The notes: a model not told the origin generated them from the letters alone. A stretch of 13,885 nt of DNA from Streptomyces katrae (GCF_000966975.1 NZ_JZWV01000090.1:1-13885), one strand, 5' to 3'. Shown: positions 7,588 through 13,764, counted from the stretch's first letter. Numbers and translations: made by a program.

Positions 7588-8397
7588 ATGAACACCGAAC
7601 TGCTGATGTCGGACGCCACCCACTTCCGCATCGACTACGTCATCAACCCGTACATGGACACGAGCGTCCAGCCGGACGCCCGGGCCGCCGTCTCCGAGCA
7701 CGACGCGATCGCCGCCGCCCACCTCGCGGCCGGCCGCACGGTGCACCGGATGGCGTCCGCGCCGGAGTGCCCCGACATGGTGTACACGGCCAACGGGGCC
7801 TGGGTGTGCGGCGACCGCGCCGTCCTGGGCGACCCGCCCGCCGCCCGCGCGGCCGAGATCCCGTACTTCCGGTCGTGGCTGAAGGAGAACGGCATCGACG
7901 TGTTCGACGCCCCGTACTCCTTCAGCGGCCAGGGCGACACCCTGGCCTGCGGGGACCTGCTGCTGGCGGGCTACGGCCAGCGCACGGACCGCCGGATGCA
8001 CGACGTACTGGCGGACCTGACCGGCCACCAGGTGGTGGCGCTGCGCACGGCCGGGGAGGAGTGGTACGACCTGGACCTGGCCGTGGCCGTGATCGACGAG
8101 GGCACGCTCGCCTACTACCCGGGCGCGCTGGAGGCGGAGAGCGTCGGCGTGCTGCGCTCCCTCGGGCTCGAACTGATCGAGGTCGGCACGGAGGAGGCCC
8201 GGGCGTTCGCCCTCAACCTGATCAGCGACGGCAGGACCGTGACGATGACCACCGGTGCCCCCCGGCTCGCCGCGACCCTGCGCGAGCGCGGCGCCACGGT
8301 GGTGGAGCTCGACACGGCGCAGCTGCGCAAGGGCGGCGGCGGCGTCCGCTGCACCGCCCTCACCCTGGACAACCCGGTCCCGGCGGGCGGCCGCTAG
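7588..8397 (+). CDS. Amidinotransferase/DDAH-fold protein, altered active site
   Basis: This 269-residue protein resembles the dimethylarginine dimethylaminohydrolase/amidinotransferase superfamily, cytoplasmic enzymes that attack guanidinium groups through a Cys thiol. Recognisable landmarks are DYVINPYMD (16-24), PDMVYTANGAWV (62-73), SGQGDTL (113-119), AGYGQRTD (127-134), AYYPGAL (175-181), LNLISDGR (209-216) and, near the end, GGVRCTAL with the candidate nucleophile Cys255. Two positions are unusual. Where I expect the catalytic His in a YHLD motif, the sequence reads YDLD (Asp161), and the usual EGEGD motif reads SGQGD. It may therefore act on a different substrate or be inactive. The ATG at 7588 has GGAG at 7577-7580; an out-of-frame ATG lies 4 nt earlier. 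The gene stands alone and converges on the LmbU-family gene with a 38-bp overlap. The family is fairly sure, the activity is not. Confidence 0.82.
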   Translation: MNTELLMSDATHFRIDYVINPYMDTSVQPDARAAVSEHDAIAAAHLAAGRTVHRMASAPECPDMVYTANGAWVCGDRAVLGDPPAARAAEIPYFRSWLKENGIDVFDAPYSFSGQGDTLACGDLLLAGYGQRTDRRMHDVLADLTGHQVVALRTAGEEWYDLDLAVAVIDEGTLAYYPGALEAESVGVLRSLGLELIEVGTEEARAFALNLISDGRTVTMTTGAPRLAATLRERGATVVELDTAQLRKGGGGVRCTALTLDNPVPAGGR

Positions 8398-9115
8398 GCG
8401 CTCCGGGCTCCGCCGGGGCGGTGGCGGGGAGTTCGGGGCGGGCGTTGACGGCGGACTGCAGGACGTGGGCCGCCCAGTCGTTCAGGCTCAGCCCGCAGGC
8501 GGCCGCCACTTCCAGGAGCCGGTCGAGGTCCGGCTTCGGCAGGGCGATCCGCAGCGTGGCCTCCTCGTCCGCCGACTCCTCCGGCGCCGCAGCCTCCGCC
8601 GCCGGGCCGTGCTGTTCGGCGAGGCCGGCCCGCAGCTGTCGGCGGAGCTCGTTGCGCGACCACCGCTGTTCCTCGGCGCGGCGCAGCCAGTAGTCCTGTT
8701 CGGGCCGGGCCAGGCGGGCCACCTCCGCGTGGTGGGCGAAGCTGAGCGCGTCCCGGCGCCGGTGCTGCTCGAAGCGGCGGGCCACCCACGCGTAGTTGCG
8801 CAGGGTCTGGTAGTCGAGCCCGGTGCGGCCCACGGCCTCCCGGTAGCGGCCGCTGTAGGCGTTCTCCCCGAAGAGGAGCCAGTCGCCCAGCCACCACGCG
8901 GACGAGCTCGCCAGGTCCCTCAGCTGGCTGCCGATCTCCTCCCAGGCCCGCTGCGGCATGGCCGGTGAGAAGGTCATGCCCGATTTCGTCAGCCCCTCCA
9001 GACAGGGCAGCCGGCTGAGAGTGACCCTGCGGGGCCCGTGAACGGGCCCCGGAACGGGCCCGGGAGCGCGGTGTGCCCGGGCGGGCGGCTCTCCTCGTGT
9101 GCGGATGCCGGACAT
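8360..9115 (-). CDS. LmbU-family transcriptional regulator
   Basis: This 251-residue protein carries the signature of the LmbU family (LmbU of lincomycin, NovE of novobiocin), transcription factors of specialised metabolism in actinomycetes. Visible are AWEEIG (57-62), WWLGDWLLFGE (74-84), TGLDYQTLRNYAWVARRF (98-115), LSFAHHAEVA (124-133) and WSRNELR (152-158), the last three forming a helix-turn-helix-like region. Residues 186-223 (ATLRIALP, then GLSLNDWAAHVL) look like a ribbon-helix-helix segment. The N-terminal 45 residues are Pro/Arg-rich and the C-terminal 25 Pro/Gly/Ala-rich, probably disordered. I chose the ATG at 9115, with AGGGGG about 10 nt upstream; Met47 (8977) lacks a well-placed ribosome site. 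Its 3' end overlaps the convergent DDAH-like gene by 38 bp. No biosynthetic cluster is visible next to it. Confidence 0.88.
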   Translation of the reverse strand: MSGIRTRGEPPARAHRAPGPVPGPVHGPRRVTLSRLPCLEGLTKSGMTFSPAMPQRAWEEIGSQLRDLASSSAWWLGDWLLFGENAYSGRYREAVGRTGLDYQTLRNYAWVARRFEQHRRRDALSFAHHAEVARLARPEQDYWLRRAEEQRWSRNELRRQLRAGLAEQHGPAAEAAAPEESADEEATLRIALPKPDLDRLLEVAAACGLSLNDWAAHVLQSAVNARPELPATAPAEPGAPSGRPPGPGCPG

Positions 9116-9153
9116 CTCGCATCATCCCCCTGCGGCTCGACCGGCCACTCGTC

Positions 9154-9165
9154 ACGTCATGACGT
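9154..9165. promoter_or_regulatory. Palindrome ACGTCATGACGT in the LmbU-gene leader
   Basis: A perfect 12-bp palindrome lies about 39 bp upstream of the LmbU-family start codon and downstream of its likely -10. It could be an operator in the leader; nothing in the window says for which protein. Confidence 0.4.
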
Positions 9166-9185
9166 CCACGGCCTTCCGGCTGGCC

Positions 9186-9210
9186 AGACTAGGCACCCGG
9201 AGGCGCCTCC
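9186..9210 (-). promoter_or_regulatory. Likely promoter of the LmbU-family gene, with palindrome
   Basis: Read leftward, TAGTCT (9186-9191) fits the actinomycete -10 consensus TANNNT. Just upstream is GGAGGCGCCTCC (9199-9210), a perfect 12-bp palindrome in the -20 to -30 region where a regulator could block or assist RNA polymerase. No good -35 hexamer is visible. The TAGTCTGGCC decamer recurs upstream of the DUF4097 gene at 10236-10245. Confidence 0.5.
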
Positions 9211-9313
9211 TCACGGGGGTTGAGACGGACTTGACGGCGATCTGAGCAACCGGGCGGCGGAATCGGGACACCCCTCGCAAGCCGCCCCGCCTCCGACCCC
9301 GGGTCCGGGTCCG

Positions 9314-10153
9314 TCAGGCGGCGCGGGTGATCACGATGTCGCCCATGCCGGTGCGGGCCCGCACCTCCACGACGCCGTCGGAGCCCTCGGGCCCCTGGGA
9401 GGCGCCGAGGGAGTTGTGCACCTTGCCCATCCGGGAGGTGACGTCGAGCCAGGCGGCGACGGAACCCCGGATGCCGATGTCGATCCGGCCGACGGCCGTC
9501 TGGAGGTCGGCCTTGCCGCGGGCCACCTCGCCGACGCGGATGGCGCCGTTCGCGGACTTGGCCTCGACGGAACCGTGCGCCCGGTCGACGGTGATGGAGC
9601 CGTTGGAGCTGTTCGCCCGTACGTCTCCGGTGACCTCGCCGATCTCGGTGTCGCCGTTGACGTTCTTGACGGTCGCCGCGCCGTCGACCCGGCCGATGCG
9701 GACCCGGCCCGCGCCGTGGACCTCGGCGTCAGCGGTGCAGCGGTCCAGGTGCACGTCGCCGTGGCCGGTGCGCAGTACGGCCGGGCCGGCCGCGGTCACC
9801 CGGATGTCCCCGGCACCGGACTTCAGGACGCACTCGCCGAAGGTCCCGTCCAGGACGAGGGGGCCCACGCCCGTGGCGGCCCGGACGCGGGAGCCGGCCG
9901 GCAGCTCGATGCACACCTCGACCGAGCCGATCCGGCCGAACGGGAGGCGCTTGCGGGCACCGCGCACCGTGAGCGTGCCGTCGGCGTGGTCGACCCGGGT
10001 CTCGCGGGCGGCGCGCTCGTCCTCCGGGTCGCCGGGGTCGGCGGGGAGCACCTCGACGACGGTGTCGGGCCGCTCGCCGGCCGTGAGCCGGACGGATCCC
10101 ACCTCGATCTCGACGGACACGGCGAGCGGTGCGGGGGTGTCGAAGGTAAGCAT
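9314..10153 (-). CDS. DUF4097 family beta-strand repeat protein
   Basis: The 279-residue product is a repeated-beta-strand protein of the DUF4097 (putative adhesin) type. After an N-terminal strand pair (LAVSVEIEVGSVRLTA, about 10-25), short strands ending in G-[DN]-[IT]/[VL] recur through the C-terminal half, for example GAGDIRVT, GHGDVHLD, NGDTEIGEV, NGSITVD, NGAIRVGE, GRIDIG and GMGDIVIT. That pattern fits a right-handed beta helix or stacked sheet. I see no signal peptide, so the location is uncertain. The biochemical role of the family is unknown. The ATG at 10153 has GAGG about 11 nt upstream. It follows the RHH gene by 127 bp in the same direction and is probably co-regulated, although a separate TAGTCT -10 lies in the gap. 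In relatives I recall an ABC exporter following this pair; here an LmbU-family gene follows instead. Confidence 0.88.
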   Translation of the reverse strand: MLTFDTPAPLAVSVEIEVGSVRLTAGERPDTVVEVLPADPGDPEDERAARETRVDHADGTLTVRGARKRLPFGRIGSVEVCIELPAGSRVRAATGVGPLVLDGTFGECVLKSGAGDIRVTAAGPAVLRTGHGDVHLDRCTADAEVHGAGRVRIGRVDGAATVKNVNGDTEIGEVTGDVRANSSNGSITVDRAHGSVEAKSANGAIRVGEVARGKADLQTAVGRIDIGIRGSVAAWLDVTSRMGKVHNSLGASQGPEGSDGVVEVRARTGMGDIVITRAA

Positions 10154-10235
10154 GGCGGTCCGATCCTCATGACGTGGTGCGGGTTCCCGCCGGCCGGCCG
10201 GGCGGGCGGTCGGGCGAGGGGGGATGCTGGGCGGC

Positions 10236-10245
10236 GGCCAGACTA
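10236..10245 (-). promoter_or_regulatory. Possible internal promoter for the DUF4097 gene
   Basis: Read leftward, TAGTCT (10240-10245) followed by GGCC lies about 87 bp upstream of the DUF4097 start codon and after the RHH stop codon. The decamer TAGTCTGGCC is identical to the one before the LmbU-family gene. There is no convincing -35. Confidence 0.4.
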
Positions 10246-10280
10246 CGGAATGCCGGGCGGCCCGTGCCGGGCCGTGCGGG

Positions 10281-10802
10281 TCAGCGCACCCAGCCGGTGT
10301 AGCTCTGGCCGGCCCGGGTGCGGCGCAGTCCCGCGGGCTGCTCGGCGGCCGCATCGGACAGGGCCGCCGACAGCGTGCGGACCACCCAGGCGTTGACGGA
10401 GATCCCCTCGCGGGCCGCCGCCTCCTCGGCGCGGGCCTTGAGGTGGGCGGGCAGGCGGAGGTTGATCCGTGCCGTCCCGCCCTCCTCGCCCTCGGAGAGG
10501 AGGGCGGGGGCCGGCGGTGCGGCGGGGGCGGACGGGCGCTCGTCGTACGCGGGCTCGCTCTCGGGGACGGTCACGACGAACTCGGGGTCCAGGCCCCGCA
10601 GCCGTACCGAGACCGATCCCGGCGCCAGGTCCCGCGTGACCTCGTCCATCGCGTCGGACAGGGCGTTCAGGAGCGTCAGGCGGGTGGCCGACTCCAGCGG
10701 GGCGGTGAGCCGGCCGGCCAGGGCGCGGGCCTCGTCCCCGCCCGCGTCGGCGGCGACGGCGAGCTCGTGCCGGAGGTTCTCTACGTACGGCCTCAGATCC
10801 AT
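10281..10802 (-). CDS. Ribbon-helix-helix DNA-binding protein (HicB/Arc-like)
   Basis: The 173-residue protein ends in a clear ribbon-helix-helix domain: strand ARINLRLP (111-118), helix A LKARAEEAAAREG (121-133), then ISVNAWVVRTLSAAL (134-148). Such proteins dimerise and insert the beta ribbon in the major groove, often on tandem sites about one helical turn apart. The N-terminal part (1-60) is helical, followed by a short strand segment (64-80) and a Pro/Ala linker; it probably senses a ligand or mediates oligomerisation. Databases tend to name relatives HicB-family antitoxins, but no HicA toxin lies here and the neighbour is DUF4097, so a plain transcription factor is more likely. The start ATG at 10802 is inside an 11-bp-phased operator with no ribosome site, so the mRNA is probably leaderless and autoregulated. 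The same operator precedes the MMPL exporter gene, suggesting a distant target. Confidence 0.85.
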   Translation of the reverse strand: MDLRPYVENLRHELAVAADAGGDEARALAGRLTAPLESATRLTLLNALSDAMDEVTRDLAPGSVSVRLRGLDPEFVVTVPESEPAYDERPSAPAAPPAPALLSEGEEGGTARINLRLPAHLKARAEEAAAREGISVNAWVVRTLSAALSDAAAEQPAGLRRTRAGQSYTGWVR

Positions 10803-10832
10803 GGCGCCACTATGGCACACGCATGGCGCCAT
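10801..10832 (-). promoter_or_regulatory. Leaderless promoter and operator of the RHH gene
   Basis: ATGGC occurs at 10801, 10812 and 10823, an exact 11-bp period. The outermost octamers, ATGGCGCC (10801-10808) and GGCGCCAT (10825-10832), are also perfect inverted repeats. Read leftward, CATAGT (plus positions 10809-10814) is followed by GGCGCC and then the start codon ATG (10802-10800), so transcription would start at the ATG. TGGCCA (plus 10832-10837) is 17 nt upstream of the -10 and fits the -35 at 4 of 6 positions. The operator therefore spans -10, start site and start codon, which suits autorepression. It may also act on the divergent FAD monooxygenase promoter 30 bp away. Confidence 0.72.
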
Positions 10833-10861
10833 GGCCAGAATCGGCATGTGCCACAGGACGG

Positions 10862-10906
10862 CGGTGAGCCGGCGGTGACCGCGCGGTGAGCACCCCCGAG
10901 CACTCT
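10862..10906 (+). promoter_or_regulatory. SARP-type triple heptamer and -10 of the FAD monooxygenase gene
   Basis: CGGTGAG (10862-10868), CGGTGAC (10873-10879) and CGGTGAG (10884-10890) are direct repeats with 4-bp spacers. Ten nt later comes CACTCT (10901-10906), the likely -10. Repeat phase, repeat sequence and distance to the -10 all match the SDR promoter at 2662-2706. The -10 ends 7 nt before the ATG at 10914 and no Shine-Dalgarno sequence intervenes, so the transcript is probably leaderless. SARP activation is inferred from this architecture. Confidence 0.72.
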
Positions 10907-10913
10907 GGCCCAC

Positions 10914-12179
10914 ATGACGAACCCCACCGCGAACACCGCCGCAACCACCGCCCCGAACGCCCGAGCGAACACCGGCGGCACCGCCGCCCGCACCGTGCTC
11001 ATCTCCGGCGCCTCCGTCGCCGGCCCGGCGCTGGCCTACTGGCTCCACCGCCACGGCTTCGCCCCCACGATCGTCGAGCGGGCCCCCGCCCTGCGCGAGG
11101 GCGGCTACGCCGTCGACTTCCGAGGCGAGGCCCACCTGTCCGTGCTGCGCCGCATGGGAATCCTGGACGCCCTCCGGGCCGCCCGCACCGGCACCGGCTC
11201 CATGTCGTACGTCAACAGCGCGGGCAAGCCGCAGGCGAAGCTGCCCGCCGACCTGTTCGCCGGGGACCTGGAGGTGCTCCGGGGCGACCTGGCCCGGATC
11301 CTCTACGACGCGACCAAGGAGCACACCGAGTACGTCTTCGGAGACTCCATCACCTCCCTCTCGGAGGACGCCGAAGGGGTCCACGTCACCTTCGAGCGCG
11401 GCGCGCCCCGCCGCTTCGACCTGGTGATCGGCGCCGACGGGCTGCACTCCCGCACCCGGAGCCTGGTCTTCGGCCCGGAGGAGCGCTTCGTCAAGCACCT
11501 CGGCGTCTACTGCGCGATCTTCACCACGGACAACCACCTCGGCCTCGACCGCACCGGGCACGCCTACGTCACCCCCGGCCGGCTGGTGACCGTGTACAGC
11601 GCGCGCCAGAACAGGGAGGCCAAGGCCGTCTTCTACTTCGGCTCGCCCCTGCTGGACCTCGACCGCCGTGACGTGACGCGCCAGCAGGCGCTGCTCACCG
11701 AGCGGTTCGCGGGCAACGGCTGGGAGAGCGACCACCTGCTGGAGCGGATGCGCCAGGCCCCGGACTTCTACTTCGACTCCGTCGGGCAGGTGCGCATGGA
11801 CAGCTGGTCGCGCGGCCGGGTCGCCCTCCTCGGCGACGCCGCGTACTGCCCGTCGCCGCTGTCGGGCATGGGATCGGGGCTCGCGCTGGTGGGCGCGTAC
11901 GTCCTGGCCGGGGAGCTCGCCGCCGCGCGCGGCGACCACCGCACGGCCTTCGCCCGCTACGAGCGGGAGATGCGGGTGTACGCGGAGGGCTGCCAGAAGA
12001 TGGGCGACGGGGTCGCGAAGATGATGGTCCCCGAGAGCCGGCTGCTCGCGGGGTTCCTCAACCGCTACTACAAGGTCATGCCGTACCTGCCGGGCAAGAA
12101 CATGCCCGCGAAGATGGCCCGCAAGGCCGCCGAGAACATCACCCTGCGGGACTACACCGCCGAACTGAGCACCCGTTAG
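10914..12179 (+). CDS. Class A FAD-dependent monooxygenase
   Basis: This 421-residue flavoprotein has the PHBH-type fold of aromatic hydroxylases and TetX-like enzymes. It shows the FAD dinucleotide motif ISGASVAGPAL (30-40), Glu55 at the end of the second strand (binds the ribose), the conserved Arg (VLRGDL, Arg123), the DG motif GADGLHSRTR (173-182) and the GD motif LLGDAAYCPSPLSGMGSGLAL (split at 305-325). Such enzymes use NAD(P)H and O2 to hydroxylate or epoxidise aromatic or polyketide substrates; the substrate here is unknown, and drug inactivation is an alternative. The first 26 residues are Thr/Ala/Asn-rich and probably disordered. The ATG at 10914 has no ribosome site but sits 7 nt after a -10, consistent with leaderless translation. 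It diverges from the RHH gene, and its promoter carries the SARP-like triple repeat also found before the SDR gene, so the two redox enzymes may act in one pathway. Confidence 0.92.
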   Translation: MTNPTANTAATTAPNARANTGGTAARTVLISGASVAGPALAYWLHRHGFAPTIVERAPALREGGYAVDFRGEAHLSVLRRMGILDALRAARTGTGSMSYVNSAGKPQAKLPADLFAGDLEVLRGDLARILYDATKEHTEYVFGDSITSLSEDAEGVHVTFERGAPRRFDLVIGADGLHSRTRSLVFGPEERFVKHLGVYCAIFTTDNHLGLDRTGHAYVTPGRLVTVYSARQNREAKAVFYFGSPLLDLDRRDVTRQQALLTERFAGNGWESDHLLERMRQAPDFYFDSVGQVRMDSWSRGRVALLGDAAYCPSPLSGMGSGLALVGAYVLAGELAAARGDHRTAFARYEREMRVYAEGCQKMGDGVAKMMVPESRLLAGFLNRYYKVMPYLPGKNMPAKMARKAAENITLRDYTAELSTR

Positions 12180-12196
12180 CCCGTCCGCAATCCGAC

Positions 12197-12225
12197 TGGA
12201 CATCAAAACCTAGACCCCCTAGCTT
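12197..12225 (+). promoter_or_regulatory. Promoter of the TetR-hydrolase operon
   Basis: TGGACA (12197-12202), a 17-nt spacer and TAGCTT (12220-12225) form a good housekeeping-type promoter, the best-matching one in the window. Transcription would start near 12232, leaving a leader of about 64 nt that contains three GGCCAC hexamers and one GGCCAG (12253-12276). Confidence 0.65.
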
Positions 12226-12245
12226 TGAACCTAGAGCAACTAGCC
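12208..12245. promoter_or_regulatory. Tandem CTAG operator, probably for the TetR regulator
   Basis: CTAG occurs at 12210, 12219, 12231 and 12240, four copies of a normally scarce tetramer in 34 bp. Each pair forms a CTAG-N5-CTAG dyad, and the two dyads (17 bp each, both starting ACCTAGA) are direct repeats 21 bp apart, two helical turns. They cover the -10 and the start site of the promoter at 12197-12225, the usual place for TetR autorepression. Two dimers side by side would fit. Confidence 0.68.
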
Positions 12246-12295
12246 ATGGACGGGCCACGGCCACGGCCACGGCCAGGACCACAGGGGAGGCGCCG

Positions 12296-12883
12296 ATGGT
12301 GCGCGCAGGACTCAACGCCGCACGGCTCACGGAGGCGGCCGCCGAGATGGCGGACGAGACCGGGATCGAGCAGCTGTCCCTGTCCGCGCTCGCGCGGCGG
12401 TTCGGCGTCAAGGACGCGAGCCTCTACTCCCACGTGCGCAACCTGCGGGACCTGCGGGTACGGGTGGCGCTGCTGGCCGGCGAGGAGATGACCGAGCGGA
12501 TCGCGGTCGCCGTCGCCGGGCGCTCCGGCAAGGACGCGCTGGTCGCGTTCGCCGACGCCTACCGGGAGTACGCCCTGGAACGCCCGGGCCGTTACGCCGC
12601 CTCGCAGATGCGGTTCGACCCGGAGGAGGTGGCCGGCTCCGCCGGGCTGCTGCGCAGCGTGGAGCTGACCTACGGGATGCTGCGCGGCTACGGGCTGGAG
12701 GAGCCGGACCTGACGGACGCGGCCCGGCTGCTGCGCGCCACCTTCCACGGCTACGTCCACCTGGAGCTCAGCGGCGCCTTCAGCCACTCCCGCGAGGTCC
12801 GCACGTCCTGGGCACGCGGCCTCGACGCACTCCACGCGGCCCTGGAGAACTGGCCGCCGAAGAACAAGGGGGAATCACGATGA
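12296..12883 (+). CDS. TetR family transcriptional regulator (WHG-type C-terminus)
   Basis: The 195-residue protein has a TetR N-terminal helix-turn-helix (about 8-55, with LSLSALARRFGVKDASLYSHV at 27-47 split by the turn at GVKD) and a C-terminal ligand-binding region (about 75-185) resembling the WHG subgroup, including the typical FHGYVHLELSGAF (150-162). These are dimeric repressors released by small molecules. The ATG at 12296 has AGGGGAGG at 12283-12290. The stop codon overlaps the next start as ATGA (12880-12883), so it is translationally coupled to the hydrolase, its likely main target. The tandem CTAG dyads over the promoter point to autoregulation. Confidence 0.93.
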   Translation: MVRAGLNAARLTEAAAEMADETGIEQLSLSALARRFGVKDASLYSHVRNLRDLRVRVALLAGEEMTERIAVAVAGRSGKDALVAFADAYREYALERPGRYAASQMRFDPEEVAGSAGLLRSVELTYGMLRGYGLEEPDLTDAARLLRATFHGYVHLELSGAFSHSREVRTSWARGLDALHAALENWPPKNKGESR

Positions 12884-13746
12884 CCAAGCCCACCACGCCC
12901 ACCACCACCGCACCCACGACCGGGACCCTCGACGTCCCGGGAGCCACGCTGTACTACGAGCGGCGCGGCAGCGGCCCCGTCCTGCTCCTGATCCCCGGCG
13001 GAGGAGCGGACGCCGGCCTGTACGCGGGGATGGCCCCGGCCCTGGCCGCCGCCGGACGCACCGTCGTCTCCTTCGACCCCCGGGGCCAGTCCCGCAGCAC
13101 CCTCGACGGCCCGGCCGCCGACCAGCGGGTGGAGGACTGGGCCGACGACGCCCGCCGCGTGCTGGACCTGGTCTCCCCCGGCGAGCCGGCGGACGTCCTC
13201 GGCTGCAGCGCGGGCGCCGTCGCCGCGCTCGGCCTGCTGGCCCGTCACCCGGAGCGGGTGCGCCGGGTGGTGGCGCACGAACCGCCGCTGGTGGAGGTGC
13301 TGCAGGACCCCGCCCCGTACCGGACGCTCTTCGCCGACGTACGGGAGCTGTCGCGCACCCGGGGCCCGGCCGCGGCGACGGCCCGCCTCGCCGAGGGCCT
13401 GGGCGGGGAGCAGCCGCAGCGAGAGGAACCCGCCGCCGGGCTTCCCCCCGAAATCCTGGAGATGGCGCCGCGCATGTACGCGAACCAGCCGTTCTTCCTG
13501 GAACACGTCCTGGTCCCCTTCACGGGCAGCACCCCCGACGTACCCGCCCTGCGGGCCGCCGCCGACCGCCTCGTCCTGGCCGCCGGGGAGGACTCCCGCC
13601 CCATCCCCGCCCTCCACGGCCCGGCGGCCCGCCTGTCGGACCTGACCGGCGCCCCCTTCACGGAGTTCCCCGGCGGCCACGTCGGCTGCGCCGAACACCC
13701 GGCCCCCTTCGCCACCCGCCTCCTGGAAACCCTGACCCGGGAGTGA
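12880..13746 (+). CDS. Alpha/beta hydrolase
   Basis: The 288-residue protein has an alpha/beta hydrolase fold: strand and oxyanion loop LLLIPGGG (35-42), FDPRGQSRS (65-73), the nucleophile elbow GCSAG with Ser110 (108-112), a probable acid Asp238 (AGEDSR) and His267 (PGGHVG). All triad members are therefore present. The first 18 residues are Thr/Pro-rich and not part of the fold. It is probably an esterase, lactonase or similar cytoplasmic hydrolase; the substrate is not readable. Its ATG overlaps the TetR stop codon and has AAGGGGGAA just upstream, so the two are expressed together, and its substrate or product could be the TetR ligand. Confidence 0.9.
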   Translation: MTKPTTPTTTAPTTGTLDVPGATLYYERRGSGPVLLLIPGGGADAGLYAGMAPALAAAGRTVVSFDPRGQSRSTLDGPAADQRVEDWADDARRVLDLVSPGEPADVLGCSAGAVAALGLLARHPERVRRVVAHEPPLVEVLQDPAPYRTLFADVRELSRTRGPAAATARLAEGLGGEQPQREEPAAGLPPEILEMAPRMYANQPFFLEHVLVPFTGSTPDVPALRAAADRLVLAAGEDSRPIPALHGPAARLSDLTGAPFTEFPGGHVGCAEHPAPFATRLLETLTRE

Positions 13747-13764
13747 GCACGGGGCTGACGGGCC

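Noticed and set aside
8360..8397. 38-bp overlap of convergent genes as a sign of a sequencing frameshift
   Set aside because: Both proteins read through to plausible low-complexity C-termini, and short convergent overlaps are common in such genomes.
6948..8693. 581-codon plus-strand frame crossing the gap and the DDAH-like gene
   Set aside because: It overlaps the recognisable DDAH-like frame and the LmbU gene, and its composition is that of a shadow frame.
10281..10802. RHH protein as the antitoxin of a HicAB toxin-antitoxin pair
   Set aside because: No HicA-like small RNA-binding domain protein lies on either side; the adjacent genes encode DUF4097 and a monooxygenase.
12253..12276. GGCCAC hexamers as a possible CRISPR-like or regulatory repeat
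   Set aside because: Three GGCCAC units and one GGCCAG, contiguous, with no spacers; most likely a simple repeat in the TetR leader.
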